From contig CM114273.1 of the NCBI GenBank assembly GCA_050084515.1, positions 7,378,001 to 7,442,000 on the forward strand: a stretch of 64,000 nt of DNA. The letters run 5' to 3'. Below the pieces are notes generated by a model. It was not told where the DNA came from and ran no database searches. It was given only the letters and a program-made list of their open reading frames with translations. This document shows, one piece after another, positions 36,901-48,739 of the stretch (the stretch's first letter is position 1; each line of letters begins with the position of its first letter). The DNA is from Blasia pusilla (lineage: Eukaryota; Marchantiophyta; Marchantiopsida; Blasiales). The translations under genes were made by a program, and so were the position numbers.

Positions 36901-38553
36901 TTCGACGAAGTTCTACATACCGAAAATTGCAGCTGAAGGTTTCGGCATCTGTCTCCACAGATCGATCTTCAAACGCGCGTTTAAGCGTGGAGAAATGGAA
37001 AGCAGCGAAGCTACCATTCATAGTTCTAACCTAAAACCTCAAGCTCATGCTCAATTCAGTTTACAGATCTAAACCCTGAATAGCGCTCGCACACACACAC
37101 CTAATCCCTGCATGAAGCTCGCGCTCAATTCAGCGTTCAAACCGAAACCCTGAAGCTCCCAATCAATTCTTAGTCCATGAATGCTTTCGCTGCAACAGGC
37201 ATGTGTGGAAGACCTTGCGATCATGCGTCTTAAGTTCTGTGATGTTCGACTGCTCTCCTGTGCCTAATTATCCACGTCCAATGTTCACGGAACTCCAAAC
37301 CCCTTAGAAACTCCGTCGTTGAAGTCGCTGTTTGGAGGTCCCAAGGACTTTCACCGCAGATTACCTTGGAGCATACTCTCTACAGATCTATGGAGCTGGA
37401 CAGGAATGTCCATGTACGGCTCCACTTCCCGTCACGCCAACATTTCATTCCCTGTCAAGATCCGCTAAAATTGGAGCGTTAATCCAACCCCTGTGCCTTC
37501 CCTTATGACCCTTCCGATTTACAAATCCCCGCCGGACACATCTGTCTTCCCAGAAAACCCCGGCACCTTTCTTCCTCTTCTCTCTCTCCACATGCATTGT
37601 GTACAACTTTTCGTCTACACTTTCTAGATACCTTCCTCTGCTCCGCTTTACGAAGCTCACGAAAATCGGCGGATCTTCTGATTGCTCAAATTTAGTCGAG
37701 CAGAGTGAGACAACAATAATGGAGCAGCACAGCGGAGGGCGGGAGCTGCGAAGGAAGCTCGACTATCTCCCATTCACAGTCGGCCGGGGTTTCCGGATCG
37801 GAGTCCAGAAATGTTGGTCACATCGATCGCCTTCGATTACCAACACCGTCACACGCATTGACATGCAAGGATCGCCACAGTTTGTTCGATTTCTACGAGA
37901 ATAGCTGAGATGCAGTGGCGGACTACAACCCTCTAAAAATGGACGCGACATCCCACCACGAAAAGCAACGACAAATTCCAACAGTCGGCACCGATTGGTC
38001 AACAGGTTAGAAAACCTCCGCGGGACGAGAATTCATTTCTACTTTCTATCCGCATCAATTCCGCACCAGAGTATCGATTCCGCTCGCAAGGATTTTACCT
38101 GCTACCGGGATTTTAGGGTTACACGCTTTACGTCCGGACTCCATAATGTGGGGTTGTGTGGGGGATTTGTCAGCATGAGGTGTGTGGGGCCAGGCCCGGC
38201 CAGCCATTGTGGTGTTCAATGTCCGGGGAGAACCGGAGTTTACGTGTTGAGCTAGCCGGTAGAATTTGAGAATTTCCGATTCATGTCGTCAGTTACCGGT
38301 CAAAAACCGAGGGTTCATGGAGGTTGTCCTTTGCATTCGTATCTGTTTAGCCGGCTGGAATGAAGAAAACTTTGAAAATTTCCACTCGGGTTTGTAGAGA
38401 CCGGTAATGTACCGGTTGTCACCGAAAAACTCCCCGGACGCTGGTGGTGTTGCGACTCGTGAGTATCGAGTGTTCTCTTCCTTATTCAATTGTTGAAGGA
38501 TTAATCCGTTTGTTTAAAAGAGGGCAAAGATGGTAGGACAATTTTTGCCCTCC
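36901..38553. other. upstream region of the F-box gene, no other gene seen
   Basis: Holds the minus-strand promoter/5' UTR of the F-box gene (to about 37440), then GC-rich DNA with short frames on both strands and no domain. CA- and CACACA-type microrepeats occur near 37090. Confidence 0.45.
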
Positions 38554-38578
38554 AAATGGTACAATCATTGTACCATTT
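38554..38578. repeat. 25 bp perfect palindrome with 1 nt centre
   Basis: Arm AAATGGTACAAT, centre C, and the exact reverse complement arm. The one-base-centre layout is the same as in the palindromes at 47-54 kb, but the sequence is unrelated. Confidence 0.95.
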
Positions 38579-38608
38579 GCTGGGCCTAATTTCCTCACGC
38601 CTATTCAT

Positions 38609-38631
38609 CCTCGGGTTAAGCTAACCCGAGG
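38609..38631. repeat. 23 bp palindrome with 3 nt centre
   Basis: Arm CCTCGGGTTA, centre AGC, arm TAACCCGAGG. It lies 30 bases after the previous palindrome. The preceding GCCTATTCATCCTCG recurs near 20080. Confidence 0.93.
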
Positions 38632-39135
38632 TCGACACAGAGCTGCCCTAGTTGCAGGTTGCTGGGAACACGTGAAGTCTTAGGGAGGGTTTAGCATGGA
38701 GGATGGCGCACGCGCAAGCCAGTCTTTTTGAAAGCCGAGGTAAGTGGCAGGAAACCTGAGGCAAGGTAGAGGCAGTCGGGGCAGAGGAATTCTGCAAAGG
38801 CAAGAGGAAGGCGCAGAGGCAATCAGGGTAGGATCTGCAGAGGCAGTCAGGGCAGTATCTCGATTGCGAGGCCCTTGAGGTGAGGGGGAGGGCCAGCAGG
38901 AGCAGGGAGGAGTTGAGGAGTTCGAGACATGCAGGAAGGTACACACAGGAGCAAGAAAGAGCTAGTGCCGTTGCGAGGCCCAAAGTGAATAATTCTTCTG
39001 GTCGTGCGTAATTCATTTTTTGCTTGATTTTGTGTCTACTTCGAAGTTTCCTCTTCTTTTGTTCCCTTCGTTAGCTCTTTTGCCAGTTCTTTAGTTTAAT
39101 TCTTTGTTGGGGACATTCAATATCAATCAGGTCAC
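38632..39135. other. low-complexity GA/GC-rich stretch
   Basis: Contains an imperfect short repeat around GAGGCAGTCNGGGCAG (38764, 38836 and a variant near 38815). The Ser/Pro/Leu-rich minus-strand frames across it are chance products of the repeat. Confidence 0.45.
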
Positions 39136-41332
39136 TTGTTGAACACTCAACGTAAACATGTTCGAACAGCCTCAACATGTAGTTCAGATATCTCTCCGGG
39201 ATCCTTTTTGTCAAGTCATCTGAAATGGACAAAAGAGGAGGCCACCATCCCTCTGGATAGGTTCAACGATTTTCTTGAAGGGGAGAGAAACAAAGAGAAT
39301 TTTCATTGTGCCTTCTAGATTACAAATTCAAGTGAGAGGACAACATCTCGACACATTATTCGATATTGGTGCGCTTATGGACCAGATGACTTTCGAAACA
39401 TGGTGAAAAAAGATCTCCCCGACAGTGTAGAAAAAGGGAAAAAGAAAGGTCCGGACAGTGGATCCCTTGCTCAATCCACATTACTCGGTACAACTGTTTC
39501 TCGAGGCAGTAAATATTCTAAAATAAAATCAGTGAAGTCAAGTTTAGTTCTTATTTGGTGTAGGAATCCATAAGTTTGCAATTTGAACTAGCTATCTGAG
39601 TTTTCTTTTGTGTTTGATGTTTCAATTGTTTACACTTTTATGCTATGATCAATTCCGAAATGGAATTCCATGCGCATGGGCTTTGATGGAAAGACACACA
39701 CAAGTTGATATGGCGGAGGTCTTAAGTGCCATCAAATTACAAGTGAGTAATTACAGAAGGGAAGTACTTGAATCTTCTAAGTTATGGAGGCTGTCCTGTT
39801 TCATAGTGGATGATTCCAAAGAGGAGCAAGCTGAAATAGAGTATATGTTATATGATAAATTACCCTATCCTATGTGAATTTGTTTCATGCTGTGTTATGT
39901 ACATTTCTATATTAAAAATGTCATTATAGAACACTTTCAATGGTTCAGTTCTTCAAATGTGTAATACTTGTTTCCTCCATTATATTTAGAGATGTCTTTC
40001 CAGGGATCATGATATTCCTGTGCATCTAGCACATCCGCAAAGCGTGGATAAAAAACTTGCATATGAAGGTAAGAGATCCCATTATCAAGGCTTGGATGAA
40101 TAGAGAGCTTGCTCAAGTCATGTATACCACAGATATAGATACACATCTTTTGAAAATCACCGCCTCGTTGTTTCCAATTATCAGGCTTAGAACCACAGGT
40201 GGAATAGTTCTAAATAGGTCTTTGAACATTCCAATAAGTGTTTGAAGGCACCTGTCAAAGGAGTGTAATGTGGAGTACTCACCTAAATCCTCTTTCTTGA
40301 CTTTACAGATCTTGTGGTACCTGTTGAAGCTTTCGTACATTGATGGAAGGGTCAAGAACATGTATTTTGTGAGTATTTCCAAGCATATTGGATTCCCAAG
40401 ATACGTGGATGGGCCACCCAATATCGGAGCACCATAAGGAGAGCAAATCAGAGTACAACTGGTGTTGTGGAGCGTTGGCATTCCACGTTGAAGACTCACT
40501 TGAAAGCTTCAAAGAGAACTAAACATCAACGTCGCTTGTGATGGCTATTGGATATGTTAGTTGACATAGTAGAGTTGTACTATTGGTGTACCTCAAATTT
40601 GAAGATGCAAGGATGTGTGCGGAATCAATTGGTGGAGAACAATATGGTCATGGCAATAAAGAATGCCAAGTCCATTCCACATGAACATGTTACGTTAGCT
40701 TCCATTAGCGGGAGGAAAGTTGCATTTGTGAAAATTCAATTTAAACCCCTCCAAACTCATTTAGTCGTTGACAGGGATGACAACACTTGCACGTGCCTCC
40801 ACGCTGCTGAGGGGAACAAATGTAAATATCAGGTTAGTTGCTATTTCATCCTTCATAAATGACATAAATTTGGTTTTCAATTTCGGTGTTCGAACATTTC
40901 AAAACTGAAATTGTTTATTGTTTTGTACATGTGAAGGTTCTTCTAATGCAAGGTCACACAAAAACTGATATCCTAATGTATTTGGGAAGAAAGAAGGGGA
41001 GTATTGGGGGTGGGGCGGTAATGGGTGAGGTAGTCGGGGGTGGGGAACCCGCTGCTCTTTTAGACTTTAACTTCCCCATGACCAATGATAAAGGCCCTAT
41101 AATAGTTGGAAAGCAAGATTTGGTTTCATTGGTTAGAGACATGTCAAGAAGAGTAGACCATTGTCTTGTCCTCATAGACCATAGCCTTAATCTTTTAAAA
41201 GATGTCATCCAGAAAGTCCTTGACTTGAAGGCCAAACGCGAACTGAATGCCACATACTTCTCGGACAAGGAAAACACACCGCCCACACCGATGGAGAGAG
41301 AGAGAGAGTCTATGGTGCTGATTGGAGTTTGA
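39136..41332 (+). pseudogene. MULE transposase-like / SWIM zinc-finger protein relic
   Basis: Segments of one protein run in order on the + strand. SHLKWTKEEATIPLDRFNDF comes first (39200-39270), then RYWCAYGPDDFRNMVKKDL (about 39364). Next is a MULE-transposase-like core, NGIPCAWALMERHTQVDM and WRLSCFIVDDSKEEQAEI (39608-39850). KAWIKNLHMKVRDPIIKAWM follows near 40040-40090. A SWIM finger, CTCLHAAEGNKCKYQ (about 40790), is followed after a short intron (40833-40936) by VLLMQGHTKTDILMYLG. The C-terminal part runs to 41332 with a heptad-like helix (LIDHSLNLLKDVIQKVLDL). Frame changes and stops between 39320 and 40550 make it a pseudogene unless more introns are hidden there. Mutator-derived, FAR1-like families have this domain order. 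No terminal inverted repeats were found. Confidence 0.65.
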
Positions 41333-42489
41333 TTCGAAGAAAGGACTTTGTGGAAAATATGATGGATGGTCGGAAAAGGAAAAAAACCGGTCTCACCAAT
41401 TCTCACATTCACCATGATATTATTGCCCAACCCCCTATGAAGTTGCACGTTGCTCCCAAAGAAAGATTCAACACTCTGAACTAGAAGTTGGACTTGAAAG
41501 TGTAGGAGTAAGTGGATTTGGAGATGTTGTGGGTGAAGAATGTTGAAACAACACCAAAAAATCCCAACCAAGTGAAGAAGCAGAAGAAACAATTGGAAGC
41601 TATTTGAACTCAATGAACATTGGATTGCCTCCAACGTGACGATCGGCAACAACAAGTACCTGAAGCCCAAAAGACTTGAGCAACTTCATATTGCAGGAAT
41701 CAAATGCTCGCCTAAACATTCACAGTTGAAGTGATGGTTGCATGCGGCCAATACAATGTGAATTGATATTATGGAAAGTAAAGTGAAGACTCTTAAAAAA
41801 AAACTTCCCCATTGGTAAAACCATTTGCCTCACTCCATGCTGCAAAGTTGGGTGAGGTAGCCTTGCACTCGACAATTTTTCTCAAAATAAGTAGAACAGT
41901 TGAAGGGTGAAATGAAGTCAGTGTTCGGGTTAAGGAAAGTTACCATTCAGTGAATTAGCCTTACATCCAACAAAGGGGGCCAGAATTGACTAGAGAAGAA
42001 TAATTCAAATAGTTCAAGCAAACAATGCACTAAGTGTTCCATGTTGGGTAAGATACTATTCCATGAATTTTCTTACACCTAACAAGTGGTGCTAGAACTG
42101 ACTAGATGGTAATCAGACGAACCGTTCAAGCGAACAATGCACTGAGTGTTTGGAATTTTACAAGTGACACGATATTGTAACATCAGAAAGAAAGAATGCG
42201 GAGTGAAAGTGAGACACAAAAAAGGAGCTTTATATATTTCATGTAATGGAAGTTAACACAATGTTGCCAAGTTGCTAATGAAAAACAATGTTACTCCCAG
42301 TGAGCTAGATACTTTTTGCTCCTACACTCCTACACTCCACTACAAAATGCCATAACCAAGATTCGCTCCAAGGTGGTCCCTAACTCCAACCAAAGTGTCA
42401 AGAAAGGAAATAAAGCAAACCTAGGAAGAAGTGTTCAAGCATGGAAATTAATGGCAAAGTAAGGAGCTAGATATTTACACTAGGTATCT
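41333..42489. other. no gene seen
   Basis: Possible continuation or 3' flank of the MULE-like gene, then AT-rich DNA. Two near-identical phrases around AACAATGCACTAAGTGTTC / AACAATGCACTGAGTGTTT (about 42024 and 42131) mark a ~110 bp imperfect tandem duplication. Confidence 0.45.
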
Positions 42490-43230
42490 CGGCTGCTTCC
42501 ACTCCTCCTTCCTACAATAGTCTTGATCACAAGGATCATGCCTGCAAGAACAACACACGCACGTAATAACCTATTAGGTAAGAATGACATAGACATAGAG
42601 AATAAAGTTCTAACATTGAATAGTAGGATCGATTCTCACCTTTTTGGGTGCCTTGGTCTTAGCCCTACTACGAGGCATCACCCGTGCCTTTGGAAGAACC
42701 ATAGGCTCCTCAATCTTTGCTGCAGTTGGCTCAAGAGTAGGGGGTTCAGGAATAGGGGATACATCATCTGCAACCGTTGTAGACTCCATAGTTTCTTCCA
42801 TGGATGACTTCTCAGTCATCGCCTCCTCCGTGATGGTTGCATTTGCCTTGAATTATAGTAATTCTTCCTCCAAGGCATTTTTCTCTGCTCTCATCTCATC
42901 CAATGCCTTCTCCATGGTTGATCTTTCCTTTGCTGCCTGTGTCTCTACTGCCTTCTTCTCCGTGTCTTCCTTCTTGGTTGCCCTCCTTTCCCTCTTCAAT
43001 GATTGGAAGGCGGATTCCATGTCCTCTTCATCTACAAAGACGACAAAGGAGGGATGTCAATCCTCGTGCCCTATATACCAGGGCAGAAAAAAGAGGAATG
43101 ATTTGGAACAATCATTTGACTATACCTGATGAACATGTAGTTTTTGCATCCTCAACATCTTTTGATAGACTTCCTTCCTATGTCTCCTCCTCATCATCTG
43201 AGGTATCAATGATCTCCTAATCTATACAAC
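42490..43230 (-). pseudogene. fragment of a coiled-coil, charged-protein gene
   Basis: On the minus strand an exon with acceptor TTTGTAG near 43033 encodes DMESAFQSLKRERRATKKE, a long Lys/Glu helix (AEKNALEEELL) and a Pro/basic tail (RSRAKTKAPKK). It ends at a donor-like GTGAGA near 42640. An in-frame TAA interrupts it near 42855. An upstream piece (43215-43135) reads EIIDTSDDEEE, and a possible downstream exon at about 42540 reads HDPCDQDYCRKEEW. The upstream part is cut off by the copia element near 43230. Function unknown. Confidence 0.4.
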
Positions 43231-46200
43231 CCTACATATGACACTATCTCTTGGAGCTTGTTTGAGCCCGTATAGAGCTTTCTTCAACCTGCATACGCGA
43301 AATGGAAACTTGGGATGCTCGTATCTAGGTGGTTGAGTCATATATATCTCCTTGTATAGATCTTCATTCAAGAAGGCATTCTTGACGTCCATGTGATGTA
43401 ATTTCCACTTCTTACTAACTGCAACTACAACCATTATTCTTGTAGTGGCCATCTTTGTAACAAGGCTAAATGTTTCCTCATAATCATAGCCCTTAGATAT
43501 TACAATCTTGATATCAACCAAGAGCTTCCTACCCAAGGTATATCTGCTTGATGTCTTAATGTCTTAATGCAGCAAGCTCTTCCTCCATAGCTTCAATCCA
43601 TTCGACTTTACTTGCAACTTCTTCAAAATAACTCGGCTCTTGTTCTTGAAGGGTGGTTATCATATATGCATGATGTGTCGCAAGGAAATCTTTATTTATG
43701 AATCTATGAATTGTATGTGTAACTCTACTTGATCTACAAAGTTGTTGTTCAGAGGTAGATGCCTCTGACACCTGACTCGAGCTCTGACTAGTGTCAACAG
43801 ACTGAATACATACTCTTCCCGTCCATGGACTCACAGATTTAACTGATGAATCTAAGATCTCTCCTAATCCTGCACTAGTACTTGGGGAAGTTGAAGACAA
43901 TGTTTGTTGGTTTATAGTCATATTCTCCCCCTCAATAGATGAGTTTAGAGGTGGAATGGGCTCAGATGGAGCATACCATGACTTTAGCTTATCAAAGACA
44001 ACATCTCGACTAGTAATAAGCTGCCTAGAGGATGGAATGGAGCACTTAAATCCCTTAGTTCCATCAACATAGCCAATGAATATACATCTTTCAGACTTGG
44101 GGTCTAATTTCTGATGTCTCTCATAAGAGACATGAGCATAACAAATACAGGCAAATACTTTTAAGAAGGAAACATCAGGTTTACTTCTTGTGAAGACTTT
44201 GAATGGAGTTTTATCATGAACTCCTGCTGTTGGAGTTCCGTTGATTAAAAAGACTGCACATGCTTCAGCCTTTGCCCAATATACCTTAGGAATATTTTTA
44301 TCATTTAGCATAGCTTGTGTCGCTTCAACAACATGTCGATTCTTTCTCTCAGCCATTCCATTTTGTTGTGGAGTGTAATGGCAAGTCACTTGATGTTGGA
44401 TGCCATTTTGACGTAAATAGTCATCAAACTCTGTTGAAAGATACTCTCCTCCTCCATCACAACGCAATTTCAGAATGTGTTCTCCAGTCTGCTTCTCTAC
44501 TAGAACTCTGAATGTTTGGAACACTGAGAATATCTCTGACTTGGCTTTCAGAAAGTATATCCATATATACCTAAAGAAGTCATCAATAAATGAAACAAAG
44601 TACTGGCAACCACTAAGGCTATGTTGTGATGTTGTCCACATATCACTGTAGATCAACTCCAACATCCTCGATGCTCTTCTATCTTGCTATGGAAAAGGAA
44701 ATCTAGCTTGTTTTCCAAATTGGCAAGCAAGACATACCTCTAACGTAGCAGGGTTTGCTAATTTAGGGAGTCCTATTACTATATTAGATGATGAAAGACT
44801 CTGTAATCTTTGAAGATTCATATGTTCAATTCATTTATGCCACACATTTAGATTTATGATTTGTTGGCCGGTTTGACCATACATTGTTGTTTGAATCTCT
44901 GACTTAGAAACATCCAATTTGAACATTCTGCCAGATCTAGTTCCTTTGGCTATCGTAGTCTGGTCATCCATTGTTTCAATGAAACAACCATCTGTGTTAA
45001 ACTTCACTTGATAACCCTATTCTACTATTTGTCCTACAAAGATCAGGTTTCTTGCAATGGTAGGAACATAGAGAATATTTTTAGGAGCATAAAGACCATT
45101 TGATGCTAATGAAACTCTACCGGTATGCGTGATATGATATTGAGTGTCATTACCTGTGAACACAATTGCAGGAGCTTTCACCGGCTCCAAACTGCTGAAC
45201 CATTTAGCTTGTGAGGTCATGTGATTTGATGCACCGGAGTCAATGTACCAATCTGCTATCGAGTCTTTCTTTACCATTGCTCCCATATGATGAGTCATGA
45301 CCAAGAGATGTTGCGTTTGTCAATGCTGTTGTTCTTGGTACTGCTCTTGGTATTGTTGCTCTAGATAGGTTTATTGTTGTAAGTCTCATGTTTTCATATT
45401 TGCCTTCTTCTTGAAGCAAAACTTTGCATAGTGACCCTTCATCCCACAATAATTGCAAGACCCAGGGACCCTCTATTGCTGACCTCGACCCCAACGGTTT
45501 CCACCCTCTCCACCTTGTGATTGTGTGTGGTACTGGTTCGTAGTTGATTGAGTGACGTTATATTGAGTGCCTCTTCCTCCATATGCTGCATATCCACCAC
45601 GACCACGGAAGTTTCTGCCACGACCATTGCCTCTTTTTGATCCATAACCTGCAAATAGCGCACTCTCTTGTAGACTAGACGAGCTACCGGTGCATACTAG
45701 GCGCATCTTTTTACTGATTAAGAGAGGGACTAACTCTTGAAAGGTTGGATACTTATCTCTCACAGAGATAGAGATCTCAAAATATTTGTAATCCTTTGGA
45801 AGGCCTTGAAGAGTGAATAAAATCAGATCATCATCTTCTATTGTCACTCCAAATCTATTCAACTGATCAACAATATGTTTGATACTCAAAATATAATCAT
45901 TGATGCTCTATGATCCTTTCCTCCCTTCGTTCAATTGCTATTTCAATTGAAGCTTTCTGGCCTTTGTAGATGTTTGGAATAGCTTTTCCAATGCATCCCA
46001 GGCTTGCTTCGGAGTATCAACATCTTGAATGTCACCTATCATTGGCAAACTGATCGTTATTGAAATGTAGTGGATTACTTCCCTTGCGCGAAAATTCAAG
46101 GCGCAAAAATTCAAGTCTGTTGAGTCACCTTCTGGCTTGGCCTCATCACCTGTGACAAGCTCCCATAGTTCTTGATCCATGAGAAATTTTTTCATGTAAA

Positions 46201-46267
46201 ACTTCTAGACATTGTAATTGTGCTTATCTAGCTTCTTGCCTGTGATTGTTGTTGAGGAATACTCCAT
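43222..46267 (-). mobile_element. Ty1/copia retrotransposon, 3'-truncated
   Basis: In minus-strand order: Gag starting at the ATG at 46267 (MEYSSTTITGKKLDKHNYNV, then WELVTGDEAKPEG); a zinc knuckle CNYCGMKGHYAKFC near 45455-45415; protease with the DSGASNHM active-site motif (45250-45225). Then comes integrase with its D, D, E triad (IYSDMW, LRCDGGGEYLS, QQNGMAERKNRH; 44665-44320). The start of RT follows (MDVKNAFLNEDLYKEIYM, about 43390). The order PR-IN-RT is diagnostic of copia. The element stops inside RT at LYGLKQAP near 43240, so the YVDD box, RNase H and 3' LTR are missing. Several in-frame stops are present, the first in Gag at codon 21 (TAG where Trp is expected). No LTR was identified upstream. 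Confidence 0.9.
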
Positions 46268-46892
46268 GACGAACGATTTCACTCACAAAAGCGTAATTTC
46301 ACGCTTTTTATTGCTCCAATTGAGGCATAGGCATAGGCATAGACTCCTACACAGAAATTGACCTAGAATTTTCCAAAATTTATAAACTATATGAAGGAAG
46401 GGGGCTGGTATTCTAGCAGGAGAGAGGAAGAGAGAAGAGTCTCTCTTAGAAAAAAAGGGCCAAATCCGCCTCCTCTCTTCAAAACTTTTTGACATATTTG
46501 AAATTTTTGTTTGCTTTCAAATTCATGAAATCTTTAGAAGAGAATAGGTAGTGGTCCACATTCGGGCCTAAAGAAACCTCCTTTTTCCAGGGGACGAAAA
46601 ACAAGTAGACATCATAAGACCACTACAAATATTTTTCCATCACTCTCCGTGTGAGCCTAAGTTTCTTCACATTGCCTATCTTAGTCTATAGTAAGTTGTG
46701 CCCAAGGGTATTTTTGTTGGAGGACGATTGGCAAATAATTTGACCAAAATTAGCAATCTCATCTCAATGAAAGGTTCAAATAAAGACCAACTTTGTGAAA
46801 TGTGAACATAGGAGACGATAATTGAACCAAAAGATTGTTAGCTGTATGGAGTAAAGAGGAATTGATGTCCCTTCATTCAGATCCTAAAAATA
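46268..46892. other. 5' flank of the copia relic
   Basis: Would hold the element's leader and 5' LTR, but no TG...CA terminal repeat or clear primer-binding site is visible. A GCATAG triplication (GGCATAGGCATAGGCATAG) lies at 46324. Confidence 0.4.
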
Positions 46893-47022
46893 TTCAGCAA
46901 ACTTTTACAAACACCATTATCGATTGAAAAAATCTTGTCTTTTATTGCATGTGAAGGAAGCTCAGAAATATACATTTGATCTAGTCTATGATTTCTTCAG
47001 CCTCCTCATCTACAAATTTACT
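46893..47022. repeat. ~130 bp direct repeat, left copy (right copy 47580-47708)
   Basis: Starts TTCAGCAAACTTTTACAAAC at 46893 and again at 47580. The copies are roughly 80 percent alike over 130 bases. Each includes the last codons and 3' UTR of a minus-strand reading frame ending in acidic residues (EEAEEIID and DEVEEFIE, stops at 46981 and 47668). Confidence 0.88.
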
Positions 47023-47200
47023 CCTAACTCTCCTAGGTTCTTGTACAAAAGGAATGTCCTGGGATACAAGTGGCTCCTCTGGCCGATTGTAGACAGGGAT
47101 CGAAAATGTTGGCGAATTCATGAGCCTTGGCCCCCCCCTAGGTACACCATAACGGTCCCATGTAACCTGATTTGAGTCCCACCGCCTTCCTCAACAGTAT
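46981..47200 (-). pseudogene. C-terminal remnant of a second methylase-like family member
   Basis: A minus-strand frame reads NRPEEPLVSQDIPFVQEP, then RRVRSKFVDEEAEEIID and stops at 46981. Its end and 3' UTR match the end of the neighbouring methylase-like gene (direct repeat above), so a second copy of that gene once lay here. Only its last exon tail remains. Confidence 0.5.
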
Positions 47201-47428
47201 ATCTTGTACGCTCTGCAAGGTGACACCCATCCAATATCAATATCTGCTTCGTCCTTGGAAACACCATCATGGTAATCCGACAGGTAGTAGGAATCCAACA
47301 TGTCTTAGAGAAGATAAGAAGCCTACGCCTTGTTTGAAGATACTAGGGGAAGGAGCCAAAGTGAAGAAGCCCGCCAGAATGCCTCTAAAGTTGGACTAAC
47401 AGGGAAAGAGTCCGATCACTCATGCAGC

Positions 47429-47526
47429 CAACCTGTCAGAATCCGACAGGTTGCCTGAAATGGTTAAAAAGGTGCAGTGGTCAAAAAGTGAAAAGTTGCA
47501 ACCCGTGGGAATCTAACGGGTTGCAA
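47429..47526. repeat. palindromic repeat cluster 1 (2 copies)
   Basis: Copies at 47429-47453 and 47496-47526, in the segment between the two direct repeats. The family consensus is GCAACCCGTCGGA, one variable base, then TCCGACGGGTTGC: a 13 bp arm, 1 nt centre and the reverse-complement arm. The first copy carries CCTGTC on the left and matching GACAGG on the right. Confidence 0.88.
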
Positions 47527-48416
47527 AATAAACTGTCGGAGTACATAGACGATCACATTTGACAAGACCAAAAAAGATTTTCAGCAAACTTTTACAAACA
47601 CCATCATCGTTCGAAAAAATCTTGTCCTTTATTACATTCAAAGGAAGCTCGGAACTGTACATTTGATCTATTCTATGAATTCTTCTACCTCGTCATCAAA
47701 TAAATCCCCACTCCAAAACGCTGCAGTCAAGCTGGGTCCTTGAGTTCTTTGAACTCACTCGTCATCATCCGAGAGCTCTTCCAGAATTATAGTCGGCCTT
47801 GCCCTCCCGATTTTCGGAATCGTAGGAAGTGACGATGGTGTCACTACCAATGGTGGGTCTGGAACTGGAGCTCTCAACTTCGGAGGAGAGTTATACGCCC
47901 CAACTAGCCTGTCGTAATCTGCCTTTGCCTCTTTGCAAAGCTCAAATAGGTCCTTCCTTCCCTCAAGGCAGAGAATGTTCCTGCCACTATGCCAGGCGCC
48001 TCTGATACTCGCCCCTGAAAGGCCCACTAAGTCAAATACCAAGTCACCCGGCCTTGAGTAGAGCTCGATGAGCGTTTGCATCAGGGCTGGCAACTTTTCC
48101 CTTCCTCCAAGTAAGGGGGTAGCGTCTTGCATGTAAATTCCTGGGGGGGAATTGTATAAACTATCTAAGCTATACCCATCGGAGCATGGATCCACTGGAT
48201 CCAAGATCTTAAATACTTGGAAGTTGTGCTCGGGCCGAACAAAGCAGTAAACATAGGAGTGGTCCATCTGTAAAGAAACAGGTTGGAAACAATGTCAGCA
48301 ACAAGAAAGAGCTGCTTGACCGTTGGTCTACTCTCAGTATGGTGACACAATGTGCAATACGTCCCCAAAGAACTTCGCTTAATCCCAGAAAACTTCGTTA
48401 TAGTCCTAACATTGGA

Positions 48417-48739
48417 GCAACCTGTCAGAGTCCGACAGGTTGTTTTACAAGTGTTAGTGATTTTTTTTGTCATGAGCAACCCATCGGAAGTTGAAAGCTT
48501 GCTGGCTTAGAACAACCCATGGTTGGCTAAGAGCAACCCGTCGCTTTCAGACGGGTTGCATCATTCCAAAAACACAAGGAAAAGCATAAGCACTTGCAAC
48601 CTGTTGGGTTCCGACGGGTTGCATTCACCCAAAGGAGACTTGTGGTAAATTTGCAACCCGTCGCTTTCAGACGGATCGCAACACCGCAGTCACCAGCTCA
48701 GACGATGCGACGGGTTGCATGCAGAGATGCAACCCGTCG
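48417..48739. repeat. palindromic repeat cluster 2 (5 copies, in an intron)
   Basis: Copies at 48417-48442, 48533-48559, 48595-48623, 48651-48680 and 48708-48739, inside or at the edge of the last intron of the methylase-like gene. The last is inside-out (CGACGGGTTGCAT ... ATGCAACCCGTCG). Centres differ (GAGT, CTTTCA, GGTTC), while the GCAACC/GGTTGC ends are kept. Half-copies (GAGCAACCCATCGG near 48474) also occur. Confidence 0.9.

Noticed and set aside
40954-41670. 238-codon minus-strand ORF
   Set aside because: It is antisense to the SWIM-protein C terminus, which has a conserved SWIM-to-helix continuation on the + strand.
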